Positions 24,783 through 33,323 of a stretch of DNA of 45,454 bases are shown piece after piece. Both the position numbers and the translations under genes were made by a program. A model generated the notes under the pieces. The model saw only the letters and a program-made list of their open reading frames with translations. It was not told where the DNA came from and searched no databases. Source of the stretch: Rhizobium rhizogenes NBRC 13257 (GTDB lineage Bacteria > Pseudomonadota > Alphaproteobacteria > Rhizobiales > Rhizobiaceae); NCBI RefSeq assembly GCF_000696095.1, contig NZ_BAYX01000030.1, positions 1-45,454 on the forward strand, given 5' to 3'. The stretch's first letter is position 1, and each line of letters starts with the position of its first letter.

Positions 24783-24905
24783 CAAAAACAGCCGCGAACC
24801 GTACCGTTTTCCCGGCCTCTTAGCCTTTCAGCCCCAAGAGGAGCATGATACCCGACAGAACGAGGTGCATTTTACAACTTTCTTGACTAACGTTCTGGAG
24901 GAAAA

Positions 24906-25781
24906 ATGGTGATCGAAAATCAAAACGCCCTGATCCTTGCGGAAGTCCGCCGTCTTGCCGATGCGCTCGAACGCCTGGCGGGCCCGCCGCCCGCCGTCAA
25001 CGACTGGAGCGCCGCCGACTGCTTCGTCTGGGCTCCTACCCGGCTACATTTACAACCGGTTTCCCGGCCGAACCGCGTGGCACTAACCCTCATTCGTGGC
25101 GTCGATCATGTGCGCGATATCCTCCACGAGAACACGCTGCGCTTCGCCGAAGGCTTCGCCGCCAACAACGTCCTGCTCTGGGGCGCGCGCGGCATGGGCA
25201 AGTCCTCGCTCGTCAAGGCCGTGCATGAGGATGTGCGCCGCGCCACCGGGATTTCACTGAAGCTGATCGAAGTCCACCGCGAGGATATCTCCTCGCTGCC
25301 CGTGCTGCTCGATATTCTGAAAACCGCACCGCACCGCATCATTCTCTTCTGCGACGACCTCTCCTTCGACCATGACGATACCGCCTACAAGTCGCTCAAG
25401 GCGGCGCTCGATGGCGGTGTGGAAGGGCGGCCGGACAATGTGCTGTTCTATGCAACGTCCAACCGCCGCCACCTGCTGCCGCGCAACATGATGGAGAACG
25501 AGCAGTCCACGGCCATCAACCCGTCGGAAGCCGTCGAGGAAAAGGTTTCCCTTTCCGACCGCTTCGGCCTCTGGCTTGGCTTCCACAAATGCAGCCAGGA
25601 AGACTACCTACAGATGATCGATGCCTATGCCGATCACTTCAAGCTCAGCCTCGACCGCGCCCAGATGCACCATGAAGCGCTGGAATGGGCAACCACCCGC
25701 GGCGCCCGCTCCGGACGCGTGGCCTGGCAATATATCCAGGACCTCGCCGGACGGCAGAGGATCGTGCTCGAGCGGGACTGA
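24906..25781 (+). CDS. DUF815 AAA-type ATPase
   Basis: 291 residues. Walker A GARGMGKSS at 93-101, Walker B IILFCDDLSF around 145-154, then a Sensor-1-like segment NVLFYATSNRRHLLPR and a C-terminal helical lid (WATTRGARSGRVAWQYIQDL). This set is typical of DUF815, conserved single-domain ATPases of unknown substrate. A strong GGAGG stands before the ATG. It is divergent from yajC and convergent with the nlpD-like gene across a two-way terminator, so it stands alone. Confidence 0.9.
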   Translation: MVIENQNALILAEVRRLADALERLAGPPPAVNDWSAADCFVWAPTRLHLQPVSRPNRVALTLIRGVDHVRDILHENTLRFAEGFAANNVLLWGARGMGKSSLVKAVHEDVRRATGISLKLIEVHREDISSLPVLLDILKTAPHRIILFCDDLSFDHDDTAYKSLKAALDGGVEGRPDNVLFYATSNRRHLLPRNMMENEQSTAINPSEAVEEKVSLSDRFGLWLGFHKCSQEDYLQMIDAYADHFKLSLDRAQMHHEALEWATTRGARSGRVAWQYIQDLAGRQRIVLERD

Positions 25782-25808
25782 TCGCGTTTTCCAAAGGCCT
25801 AAAACGAC

Positions 25809-25836
25809 AAAAAGCCCGGCGGTGACCGGGCTTTTT
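25809..25836. terminator. Bidirectional rho-independent terminator
   Basis: AAAAAGCCCGG, loop CGGTGA, CCGGGCTTTTT: 11 perfect pairs with A/T flanks on both sides, so it can end both the DUF815 ATPase gene (plus) and the nlpD-like gene (minus). Confidence 0.92.
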
Positions 25837-25859
25837 GCAGACTCCTTGAGACGCACTAC

Positions 25860-27578
25860 CTATTCAAGGAAGGTCATTGGGTTGACCGGGGCCGAATTCT
25901 TGCGGACTTCGAAGTGAAGCTGGGGTTGCTTGACGTCGCCGCTCATGCCGGAGGTGGCAAGCGTCTGGCCGCGCTGAACCTTCTGGCCGCGGGCAACGCT
26001 GAGCGCATCGGCGTGGCCGTAGACCGTAACCGTGCCGTCGTCGTGGCGGACGAGAACCGTGTTGCCAAGCTCTTTCAGGCCGTTGCCTGCATAGATGACG
26101 ACACCGTTTTCGGCAGCTTTGATCGGCGTGCCCTCAGGAACGGAGATGTCGATACCGTCGTTGCGGCTGCCGTTGACGTTGGAGCCGTAGCCGGCGATGA
26201 CCGCACCACGAACCGGCCAGCGATATTTGCCGATACCGGTTGCTTCCGGTGCGTCAGCCGAGACGTCGGATTTGGTCGCGGCGTCGCTGACGGACTGCGT
26301 CGGCGCAGCACTTGCAACAGCTTGCGGCTTGGCCGCATCCGGTGCGGCGTCAGCGGCAGCCTTGGGCGCTGCCTTTGCTGCCGTTTCAGCGGCGGCGGCC
26401 TTGGCGTTCGCCTTGGTTACCGAAGCTTCGGCAACTTCCTTCTGTTCAGCGAGCGACTTGGCGGCAGACTTCTGCGGCTCGATGGAGGCGGTTCTGATCG
26501 GGTCGGCACCGGCATGCGGCAGTTTCAGAGCCTGTCCGACGCGGACGCCCTCACCCGACTTCATACGGTTTGCCTGCTTCAACTCATCGACACTGACGCC
26601 GGTGTTGCGGGCAATCCTGGCGAGCGAGTCACCCGGCTTGACGACATAGGTGCCGTCGCCCTTCGGCAGCGGACCCTTGCCGTTGCCGGCGGCGAGCTTG
26701 TTCGGATCGGCGAGGCCGGCCTGCGACTTGCCGCGTAACTGGCCGTTGGACGGCAGCACGGCGGCGTCTTGTTCGGGAGCCTTGGCTGGACCAGGCATCT
26801 TGCCGCCCCTGGAAAGATCGGTCGCCTCCGAAGCAACCTTCGCCGGGCTCGACCCCCCTGCGCCGTTCATGGTCGGAATGATGATCTGCTGACCGGGCTG
26901 GGCGCCGGCGCTGTTTCTCAAGCCATTGGCGCGCAGGATTTCCTTTGCCGGCACACCGTACCGACGTGACAGGAGATCGATGTTTTCGCCCTGCTGCAGG
27001 GTAACACTTGGTGCGTTGACCGTCGTCCAGCCTGAAGAAGTCGTCGAAGTGGAAGGCGCCTTCAGCGTACCAGCCGACGTCGTGTCCGAAGCCAAAGCCG
27101 GCTCCATACGGGACGCCACCTGCCTGCCACGGGATGCCGGCAGAGGCTGAGCGAGCGCCTGATCTTCGGAATTGGACACTCCGCGCGAACGGGCCGGTGC
27201 CGCGGAGGCCGTCGGGGCCGCCAGATCGGAACGCTGGATCGCGACCGGAGCGGTCGATACGCGGGCGCTGGAGTAGGAAGGATTGTAGCCGGCCGGAGAA
27301 TTCGGATAAGTCCGCGCGGCTGGCGTGTTCTGCTGCGAATAATCCTGTTGCTGACCGCCGCCCTGGGCAACATCTGCCCTCGGTACGGCGCTATCATCCA
27401 GGTTGCTCGACCCACCGCGATTGATGGAACCTGTCGTCGTCCGATCCGGCGAGCCAGCGAAGAGCCCGCCGAAGCGCGTCGTGTCTGAACTGCAAGCTGT
27501 CGCTGTGCTCGCCAGGAGAATGGCCACCAGGACTTTCCCTGCCGATTTACCGAAGTTTGACGAAAGACTGAAACCCAT
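25860..27578 (-). CDS. LysM/degenerate M23 lipoprotein, NlpD-like amidase activator
   Basis: 572 residues from the ATG at 27578. A signal peptide ends ASTATAC (candidate lipidated C29). Two LysM peptidoglycan-binding domains lie at about 192-235 and 310-354, separated by long Pro/Ala/Ser linkers. A C-terminal LytM (M23) domain begins near 470. The zinc ligands are altered: NDGID replaces HxxxD and QLHFE replaces HLHFE. The domain therefore should not cut peptidoglycan itself but, like E. coli NlpD/EnvC, switch on cell-wall amidases at division. surE and pcm are upstream, as in the E. coli surE-pcm-nlpD order. Confidence 0.88.
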   Translation of the reverse strand: MGFSLSSNFGKSAGKVLVAILLASTATACSSDTTRFGGLFAGSPDRTTTGSINRGGSSNLDDSAVPRADVAQGGGQQQDYSQQNTPAARTYPNSPAGYNPSYSSARVSTAPVAIQRSDLAAPTASAAPARSRGVSNSEDQALAQPLPASRGRQVASRMEPALASDTTSAGTLKAPSTSTTSSGWTTVNAPSVTLQQGENIDLLSRRYGVPAKEILRANGLRNSAGAQPGQQIIIPTMNGAGGSSPAKVASEATDLSRGGKMPGPAKAPEQDAAVLPSNGQLRGKSQAGLADPNKLAAGNGKGPLPKGDGTYVVKPGDSLARIARNTGVSVDELKQANRMKSGEGVRVGQALKLPHAGADPIRTASIEPQKSAAKSLAEQKEVAEASVTKANAKAAAAETAAKAAPKAAADAAPDAAKPQAVASAAPTQSVSDAATKSDVSADAPEATGIGKYRWPVRGAVIAGYGSNVNGSRNDGIDISVPEGTPIKAAENGVVIYAGNGLKELGNTVLVRHDDGTVTVYGHADALSVARGQKVQRGQTLATSGMSGDVKQPQLHFEVRKNSAPVNPMTFLE

Positions 27579-27614
27579 GACTCGACCCACTTGAGACGCA
27601 ACTGTTTATGGGTC

Positions 27615-27647
27615 GATTAAAGCGCGTTAATCTTACCATGCGGTTAA
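27615..27647 (-). promoter_or_regulatory. TTAA-rich element upstream of the nlpD-like gene
   Basis: GATTAA-N6-TTAATC (27615-27632) is an inverted repeat, and a third TTAA follows at 27644-27647. On the coding strand the series starts TTAACC, the CtrA half-site form, but the spacing (6 and 13) is not the canonical 7. A tentative regulator site about 40-70 bases before the start. Confidence 0.3.
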
Positions 27648-27748
27648 AGCACTGGCACCACATGTGTTTTTTTGAGGAATTGCTAACCATAGAAAATGAA
27701 TCCGCCGCGCATGCGGAATGCGCCGGGCATTTCGATCCAAATTTGGTC

Positions 27749-28402
27749 TTAAAGATAAGAGGCGAGCATCGGGACGATCGGCTGATACGGAACGTCGAAG
27801 AGTTCCTCGCGCTCGAAGCGGCTGCCGGTCTTGGTGAGACGCACCATGCGGCAAACATCGTCCGAAAGCATCAGCGGCGCGATCATCGACCCGCCGGACA
27901 CCAATTGATCGGCGTAGAAACGCGGCATAGCGGTAAAGGCCGATGTCACCACGATGCGATCGAAGGTGCCCTCGCCCGGCAGACCGACGCTGCCGTCCGC
28001 TTGACGGATGATGACGTTGCGCAAGCCGAGCGTATCCATGCGCTGCTGCGCGGCCGTCGTCAGGGTCTTGTAGCGATCGACCGTCAGCACCCGCTCGACA
28101 ATGCGCGCCATGACGGCGGCGGTGAAGCCGCTGCCGGTGCCGATTTCGAGAACGCGGTGGCCCGGCTTGATCTTCAGACTGTGCAGAATGCGAACCACGA
28201 GATCGATGCCTTCCATGAAGGCCCCGCACTCGATCGGGATCGTCCGGCTAGAATAGGCGTCATCGGTAAATTGCAGCGGCACGAACGGCAGGCGCGGCGT
28301 CTGCTCGACGGCCGTCATCAGATCGATATCCAGTATGCCTTCGGCCCGCAGACGCAGCACAACGGCTGCGAAGCCTTCCTTCTCGACCAACCGAGGTGTC
28401 AA
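27749..28402 (-). CDS. pcm: Protein-L-isoaspartate O-methyltransferase
   Basis: 217 residues. Repairs isoaspartyl residues in aged proteins using SAM. SAM motif I VLEIGTGSG at 84-92, plus FDRIVVTSAFTAMP and QLVSGGSMIAPL. The start is taken as TTG at 28402 (LTPRLVEKEGF), because homologues begin at this point; it overlaps the surE TGA by three bases. The longer in-frame reading to 28561 lies within surE. The usual AYSSRTIPI substrate segment keeps its shape. Coupled to surE; nlpD-like follows after 170 bases. Confidence 0.9.
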   Translation of the reverse strand: MTPRLVEKEGFAAVVLRLRAEGILDIDLMTAVEQTPRLPFVPLQFTDDAYSSRTIPIECGAFMEGIDLVVRILHSLKIKPGHRVLEIGTGSGFTAAVMARIVERVLTVDRYKTLTTAAQQRMDTLGLRNVIIRQADGSVGLPGEGTFDRIVVTSAFTAMPRFYADQLVSGGSMIAPLMLSDDVCRMVRLTKTGSRFEREELFDVPYQPIVPMLASYL

Positions 28403-29172
28403 TCCGCTACTCCATGCCCAAGCGCCCGCGCCACGCGGTCTTGCACCGAATAATCCGTCAAATCGAGTTTCAAAGGAGTTACCGAAATACGATTTTGTTT
28501 CAGTGCGTGGATATCGGTGCCGGGGCGAAAGATGCCGCTGCGCTCGCCGAAGCGCAGCCAATAATAGGGAAAGCCACGGCCATCGGCGCGCTCGTCCACC
28601 TGCAGATTGAAGGCGAGATTGCCCTGCGCCGTAACTTCGGTGCCGGAGACTTCGTCCGGCCGGCAGTTCGGGAAGTTCAGATTTAGGAAGGTGCCATCCG
28701 GCAGGTCGATATCGATGAGCTTGCCGAGGAGCGCCGGCGCATGCGCCTGGACCACCTCCCAGGGAACGACGCGTGTGCCGTTCTCGTGCACATAGGCCTG
28801 GCTCAGGGCAAAGGAGCGCACGCCCTGCAGCGTGCCCTCGATCGCGCCGGCGATCGTTCCGGAATAGGTGACGTCGTCGGCAACGTTGGAACCGGAATTA
28901 ACACCCGACAGGATCAGGTCCGGCTTGATGTCCATGACCTGGCGGATACCCATGATGACACAATCCGTCGGCGTGCCGCGCAGCGCATAGTGCTTGTCGG
29001 AGACCTTACGCAGACGCAGCGGCTCGGAAAGGCTCAGCGAATGGGCAAGCCCACTCTGATCCGTTTCCGGCGCGACAATCCAGACATCGTCCGACATGGT
29101 GCGGGCGATACGCTCCAACGCTGCCAGCCCTTCGGCATGAATGCCGTCGTCATTGGTCAGAAGTATCCGCAT
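28399..29172 (-). CDS. surE: 5'/3'-nucleotidase SurE
   Basis: 257 residues. The N-terminal MRILLTNDDGIHAEGL contains the DD metal pair. SGLAHSLSLSEPL, the RGTPTDCV motif, SGVNSGSNVADDVTYSGTI and NLNFPN match SurE, a nucleoside-5'-monophosphatase and exopolyphosphatase of stationary phase. Metal and phosphate sites look intact. serS ends 17 bases upstream on the coding strand, and pcm overlaps the stop, so serS-surE-pcm looks like one unit. Confidence 0.95.
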   Translation of the reverse strand: MRILLTNDDGIHAEGLAALERIARTMSDDVWIVAPETDQSGLAHSLSLSEPLRLRKVSDKHYALRGTPTDCVIMGIRQVMDIKPDLILSGVNSGSNVADDVTYSGTIAGAIEGTLQGVRSFALSQAYVHENGTRVVPWEVVQAHAPALLGKLIDIDLPDGTFLNLNFPNCRPDEVSGTEVTAQGNLAFNLQVDERADGRGFPYYWLRFGERSGIFRPGTDIHALKQNRISVTPLKLDLTDYSVQDRVARALGHGVAD

Positions 29173-29188
29173 CGCCCCACTCGCTTAT

Positions 29189-30472
29189 TTACGCTGCCCG
29201 CTCGATCCTTTTCAGACCACCCATATATGGCAGCAGTGCGTCCGGAACAGTCACCGAGCCGTCGTCGTTCAGATAATTCTCAAGAACGGCGATCAGGCAG
29301 CGGCCGACCGCGGTGCCGGAACCATTGAGCGTGTGCACGAATTTCGTGCCCTTGTCGTCCTTGCCGCGATAGCGCGCATTCATGCGCCGGGCCTGGAAAT
29401 CGCCGCAGACCGAGCAGGAGGAGATTTCGCGATAGGTATCCTGCCCCGGCAGCCAGACTTCGAGGTCGTACGTCTTGCGAGCGCCAAAACCCATGTCGCC
29501 GGTCGAGAGTGTCATGACGCGATAATGCAGGCCGAGACGCTTCAATACTTCCTCGGCGCAGGCGGTCATGCGTTCATGCTCGGCAATCGAGCTTTCGGCA
29601 TCGGTAATCGATACGAGCTCGCATTTCCAGAACTGGTGCTGGCGCAGCATGCCGCGCGTATCGCGACCGGCGGAACCCGCTTCCGAGCGGAAAGACGGCG
29701 TCAGCGCGGTGAAGCGCAACGGCAACTTCTCCTGGTCGAGGATATCGCCGGAAACAAGGTTGGTGAGCGTCACTTCGGCGGTCGGGATCAGCCAGTGGCC
29801 ACCCGTGGTCCTGAACGAATCCTCGGCAAATTTCGGCAACTGGCCGGTGCCGAACATCGCCTCGTCACGCACCATCAACGGCGAGCTGACTTCGGTATAG
29901 CCATGCTCGCTGGTATGCAGGTCGAGCATGAACTGTCCGAGTGCCCGTTCCAGGCGGGCGAGCTGCGAGGTCAACACGGTGAAGCGCGAACCGGAGAGCT
30001 TGGCAGCTCGTTCGAAATCCATGTAGCCGAGCTCTTCGCCGATTTCGTAATGCTCTTTCGGCTTATGGTTCCAGGCCGGCTTGGCGCCCCAGGAGTGCTT
30101 GACGACATTGTCGTGTTCGTCCTTGCCGACCGGTACGTCATCGAGCGGAATATTGGGGATGCGCGACAGGGCGTCGTTGAGCTCAGCGGTCAGCACGCGC
30201 TCTTCCTCTTCCGCAGCCGGAAGCGACGTCTTGATGTCGGCGACTTCGCCCTTCAATTTCTCGGCAAGCTCGGTGTTTTTCTGCGCCATGGCAGCGCCGA
30301 TCTCCTTCGAGGCGGCATTGCGGCGAGACTGCATATCTTGGACGGACTGGATAATGGAGCGGCGCTTCTCGTCGAGCGCGATGAGGACTTGCGACAAAGG
30401 CTCGGCACCGCGCTTGGCAAGCGCTGCATCCAAAACCTCGGCATTCTCACGGATCCATTTGATATCAAGCAT
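29189..30472 (-). CDS. serS: Seryl-tRNA synthetase
   Basis: 427 residues. The N-terminal antiparallel coiled coil (about 30-110) grips the tRNA long arm. It is followed by the class II core with TAEVTLTNLVSGDIL, FRSEAGSAGRDTRGMLRQHQFWKCEL (motif 2) and the C-terminal LNGSGTAVGRCLIAVLENY (motif 3). The first residues MLDIKWIRENAEVLD are standard. It lies between tatC and surE on the same strand. An 8-bp hairpin (30504-30527) sits in its leader. Confidence 0.97.
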   Translation of the reverse strand: MLDIKWIRENAEVLDAALAKRGAEPLSQVLIALDEKRRSIIQSVQDMQSRRNAASKEIGAAMAQKNTELAEKLKGEVADIKTSLPAAEEEERVLTAELNDALSRIPNIPLDDVPVGKDEHDNVVKHSWGAKPAWNHKPKEHYEIGEELGYMDFERAAKLSGSRFTVLTSQLARLERALGQFMLDLHTSEHGYTEVSSPLMVRDEAMFGTGQLPKFAEDSFRTTGGHWLIPTAEVTLTNLVSGDILDQEKLPLRFTALTPSFRSEAGSAGRDTRGMLRQHQFWKCELVSITDAESSIAEHERMTACAEEVLKRLGLHYRVMTLSTGDMGFGARKTYDLEVWLPGQDTYREISSCSVCGDFQARRMNARYRGKDDKGTKFVHTLNGSGTAVGRCLIAVLENYLNDDGSVTVPDALLPYMGGLKRIERAA

Positions 30473-30503
30473 CGTCGTTCCAGGTCGTTAGACATGACTA
30501 CAG

Positions 30504-30527
30504 CTCCGACCTAGAGTTCGGTCGGAG
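30504..30527 (-). promoter_or_regulatory. Hairpin between tatC and serS
   Basis: CTCCGACC (30504-30511), loop TAGAGTTC, GGTCGGAG (30520-30527), eight perfect pairs, no U-tract. It could be an operator, a leader structure of serS or a processing site after tatC. Confidence 0.4.
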
Positions 30528-30572
30528 ATCGAATTGGCAAACCCTTGTGGAAGGACGTTTCCGACCCGCCGC

Positions 30573-31400
30573 TCAGACACTATCCGTCTTGGCGACATCG
30601 GAATTCTCGTCATTCTCCTCAGCCGTCTGCCGGGCACGCTGGCGTTCCACGAGTCGCGCCGCGTAGATGGAAATCTCGTAGAGAATGATCGTCGGCACTG
30701 CAAGGCCGATCTGGGACATCGGATCCGGCGGCGTCAGCACGGCGGCAACGATGAAGGCGAAGACGATCGCGAATTTGCGTTTTTCCGCCAGCCAGGTTGA
30801 TGTCAGCAGACCCACGCGCGCAAGCAGCGTGGTGATGACCGGCAACTGGAAAACGAGGCCGAAGGAGAAGACCAGCGTCATGATCAGGCTCAGATATTCC
30901 GAGACCTTCGGCAGCAGCGCGATGCCGATCTGACCGTCTGCCGGCACCTGCTGCATCTTCAGGAAGAACCACATGACCATGGGAGCAAAGAAGAAATAAA
31001 CCAGCGCCGCGCCCATGATAAACAAGATCGGCGATGCTATCAGGAACGGCAGGAAGGCGCCACGCTCGTTCTTGTAGAGGCCCGGCGCCACAAATTTGTA
31101 GATCTGCGCGGCGATGACCGGAAAGGCGATGACCAAGGCGCCGAACATGGCGACCTTCACCTGCGTGAAGAAGAATTCCTGCGGCGCGGTGTAGATCAAC
31201 TCGGCCTTGGAAACATCGAGATGCGCCCAGACGACGGCCCATTTATAGGGATAGACCAGATAGTTGAAGAGATGCTTGGCAACGGCGAAGCAAGCGATGA
31301 AGGCGATGAAAAACGTCACCAGCGACCAGATCAGCCGCGTGCGCAGCTCCATGAGGTGTTCGATAAGCGGCTGCGGCTTATCGTCAATGTCGCCCGTCAT
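30573..31400 (-). CDS. tatC: Twin-arginine translocase subunit TatC
   Basis: 275 residues, six membrane helices. The N-terminus DDKPQPLIEHLMELRTRLIWSL carries the conserved twin-arginine-peptide docking region (LIEHLMELR). FYFFAP-type segment FFFAPMVMWFF and the late RKFAIVFAFIVAAVLTPPDPMSQIGLAVP are characteristic. It binds the signal peptide of folded proteins for Tat export. The ATG overlaps the tatB stop by ATGA. Confidence 0.97.
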   Translation of the reverse strand: MTGDIDDKPQPLIEHLMELRTRLIWSLVTFFIAFIACFAVAKHLFNYLVYPYKWAVVWAHLDVSKAELIYTAPQEFFFTQVKVAMFGALVIAFPVIAAQIYKFVAPGLYKNERGAFLPFLIASPILFIMGAALVYFFFAPMVMWFFLKMQQVPADGQIGIALLPKVSEYLSLIMTLVFSFGLVFQLPVITTLLARVGLLTSTWLAEKRKFAIVFAFIVAAVLTPPDPMSQIGLAVPTIILYEISIYAARLVERQRARQTAEENDENSDVAKTDSV

Positions 31401-32083
31401 GCCTTGTCCTTCTTTTTAGGCGTTGCTTTGGCGACCGGCGTGGTCTTGGCGGCCGCTACACGCTTTTTTGGAGCCGCGACAACGGGAGCCTCAGGGGCAA
31501 CCACGGCGACCTTGCGCGGTGCACGCTTCGGCTTTTCCGCGACGATCGGCGTATCGACCACCGCGACAGCGACCTCTTCCGTCTTGGCAGGTGCCTTTGC
31601 CCGCGGCTTGCGCACGGCCTTCGGCTTTGCAGGCGTTTCCTGCGCGGCGGCAACAGGTGTAGGCGCGACCACCGGAGGCGCTCCGCTTATCGCGGGGGCG
31701 GCCGGCGGCGTTTCCGGCAGTCCCATGGATGGTTCGGAAACCGGTTCAGCGGGGGTCGATGTGGCGGCAGGGCTGTCCGACGTCGTCGAACGCTGCAGAT
31801 CCGCCTTGATATCGTTGCCCATCTGCCGCAACGGGTTCATTGCTTCACGCAATGAATTGACCGGATTGAGTTTCTGGGCATCAGAAATCGTCTGGCGTAC
31901 GTCGTCCAGCTCGGCCTCACGCATGGCCTCGTCGAACTGCGAGCGAAATTCGCCCGCCATTTTTCGAGCCCGCGCTGTCATCTTGCCAATCGTTCGTAAC
32001 GTCGCCGGCAGTTCCTTCGGGCCAATGACCACAAGCGCAACCACGGCGATAATCAGCAGCTCGGACCAGCCTATATCGAACAT
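31397..32083 (-). CDS. tatB: Sec-independent translocase subunit TatB
   Basis: 228 residues. MFDIGWSELLIIAVVALVVIGPKELPATLRTIGK is the diagnostic membrane helix, GPKELP hinge and amphipathic helix. The C-terminal half is a long Ala/Pro/Lys-rich tail, ending with repeats such as PKKRVAAAKTTP and PKKKDKA, common in rhizobial TatB. Forms the TatBC receptor. It lies 55 bases after tatA and overlaps tatC. Confidence 0.95.
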   Translation of the reverse strand: MFDIGWSELLIIAVVALVVIGPKELPATLRTIGKMTARARKMAGEFRSQFDEAMREAELDDVRQTISDAQKLNPVNSLREAMNPLRQMGNDIKADLQRSTTSDSPAATSTPAEPVSEPSMGLPETPPAAPAISGAPPVVAPTPVAAAQETPAKPKAVRKPRAKAPAKTEEVAVAVVDTPIVAEKPKRAPRKVAVVAPEAPVVAAPKKRVAAAKTTPVAKATPKKKDKA

Positions 32084-32138
32084 AAAAAGGCTCCTGGGCC
32101 GACAGCGAGCATTTCAGCCCCTGACGCGCCCGACATGA

Positions 32139-32348
32139 TTACTTCGACTCGTCGGCCTTGTGTTCGACGGTACGGGACGTTGTCGACTGCGCCGGCGGCG
32201 GCGTCTCTTCGTCGTCGTTCATGCCTTTTTTGAAGCTCTTGATGCCCTTGGCGACGTCACCCATCAGCTCCGGGATCTTTCCACGGCCGAACAACAACAG
32301 CGCGATGGCCAGGACGATCAGCCAGTGCCAAATGCTTAGAGAACCCAT
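32139..32348 (-). CDS. tatA: Sec-independent translocase subunit TatA
   Basis: 69 residues. MGSLSIWHWLIVLAIALLLFGRGKIPELMGDVAKGIKSFKKG gives the single membrane helix, FGRGKIPELM hinge and amphipathic helix of TatA, with an acidic tail. It forms the oligomeric pore. First gene of tatABC; the 250 bases to scpB (32349-32598) contain no other gene that I can see. Confidence 0.96.
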   Translation of the reverse strand: MGSLSIWHWLIVLAIALLLFGRGKIPELMGDVAKGIKSFKKGMNDDEETPPPAQSTTSRTVEHKADESK

Positions 32349-32598
32349 TGCGATAACTCCGATTTCAGTGTCTTCCCGATGTAAGACGTTTGTGAATGTT
32401 TTTCAAACACCAAAATGTACTGCATCGACGCTTATGGGGATAGCGAGCGACAATGCAATAGCCAAACGTCTCCAACTCGGAGAATGAACTCCATATTCGC
32501 ATGAGCTAATGGCGAAACAGAGGCCTGGGTATTGTTTGGAAAAAAGCTTTATGGGCCAGAAAGCGGGCCAAAACGTCTCGAGAGCGCCGATTTTGGGC

Positions 32599-33315
32599 TC
32601 AATCGTCCGAAGCACCGCCCGGCGCCAGGAGGCCGAGCTCCTCCAGATCCATCTGCGTGATCGGATCTTCGTCCTCGGTCAATTCATCGCTCATCAGCGG
32701 CGACGGCACGTTGAAATTGGCGGGGATCCGGCCGGAAAGCAGGCCTGCCCCCTTCAACTCCTCAAGGCCGGGCAAGTCGCGCAACTCTTCCAGGCCGAAA
32801 TGATCAAGGAAATCCCTTGTTGTACCGAGCGTCACCGGCCGGCCGGGCGTGCGCCGACGACCGCGAAAACGAACCCAGCCGGACTCCATCAGCACATCCA
32901 GCGTACCCTTGGAGGTCTGCACGCCTCTGATGTCCTCGATCTCGGCGCGCGTCACTGGCTGGTGATAGGCGATGATCGCCAGGACTTCGAGCGCGGCGCG
33001 CGACAGTTTCCGCGCCTCGTTATCATCGCGGCGGATGACGAAGGAAAGATCGGCGGCCGTGCGAAAGGCCCAGGCACCGTCGACCTGGATCAGATTGACG
33101 CCGCGCATCGCATAATCGGCCTTCAGACGCTGCATGATGGAGCTGATATTGACGCCCTGCGCCACCCGCTCGGCTATAAAACCTTCCGAAACCGGCTGGG
33201 CGGAGGCAAAGACCAGCGCCTCGGCGATACGTTCGGCTTCACGCAGAGCGCGCTCATCGATCGCCGGCGCGACCGCATCGTCATCCATGTGCTGATCGTT
33301 ATCAGGACCGCTCAC
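32599..33315 (-). CDS. scpB: Segregation and condensation protein ScpB
   Basis: 238 residues. Two winged-helix domains with EAERIAEALVFASAQPVSEGFIAERV at the start, LSRAALEVLAIIAYHQPVTRAEIEDIRGV, the family signature, and TLGTTRDFLDHFGLEELRDLPGLEEL. With ScpA and SMC it forms the condensin that organises the chromosome. The GTG at 33315 lies eight bases after the scpA stop. The acidic C-terminus is typical. Confidence 0.95.
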   Translation of the reverse strand: MSGPDNDQHMDDDAVAPAIDERALREAERIAEALVFASAQPVSEGFIAERVAQGVNISSIMQRLKADYAMRGVNLIQVDGAWAFRTAADLSFVIRRDDNEARKLSRAALEVLAIIAYHQPVTRAEIEDIRGVQTSKGTLDVLMESGWVRFRGRRRTPGRPVTLGTTRDFLDHFGLEELRDLPGLEELKGAGLLSGRIPANFNVPSPLMSDELTEDEDPITQMDLEELGLLAPGGASDD

Positions 33316-33323
33316 ACCCGCAC

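Noticed and set aside
29141..30514. 457-codon plus-strand frame over serS
   Set aside because: Antisense to all conserved serS motifs.
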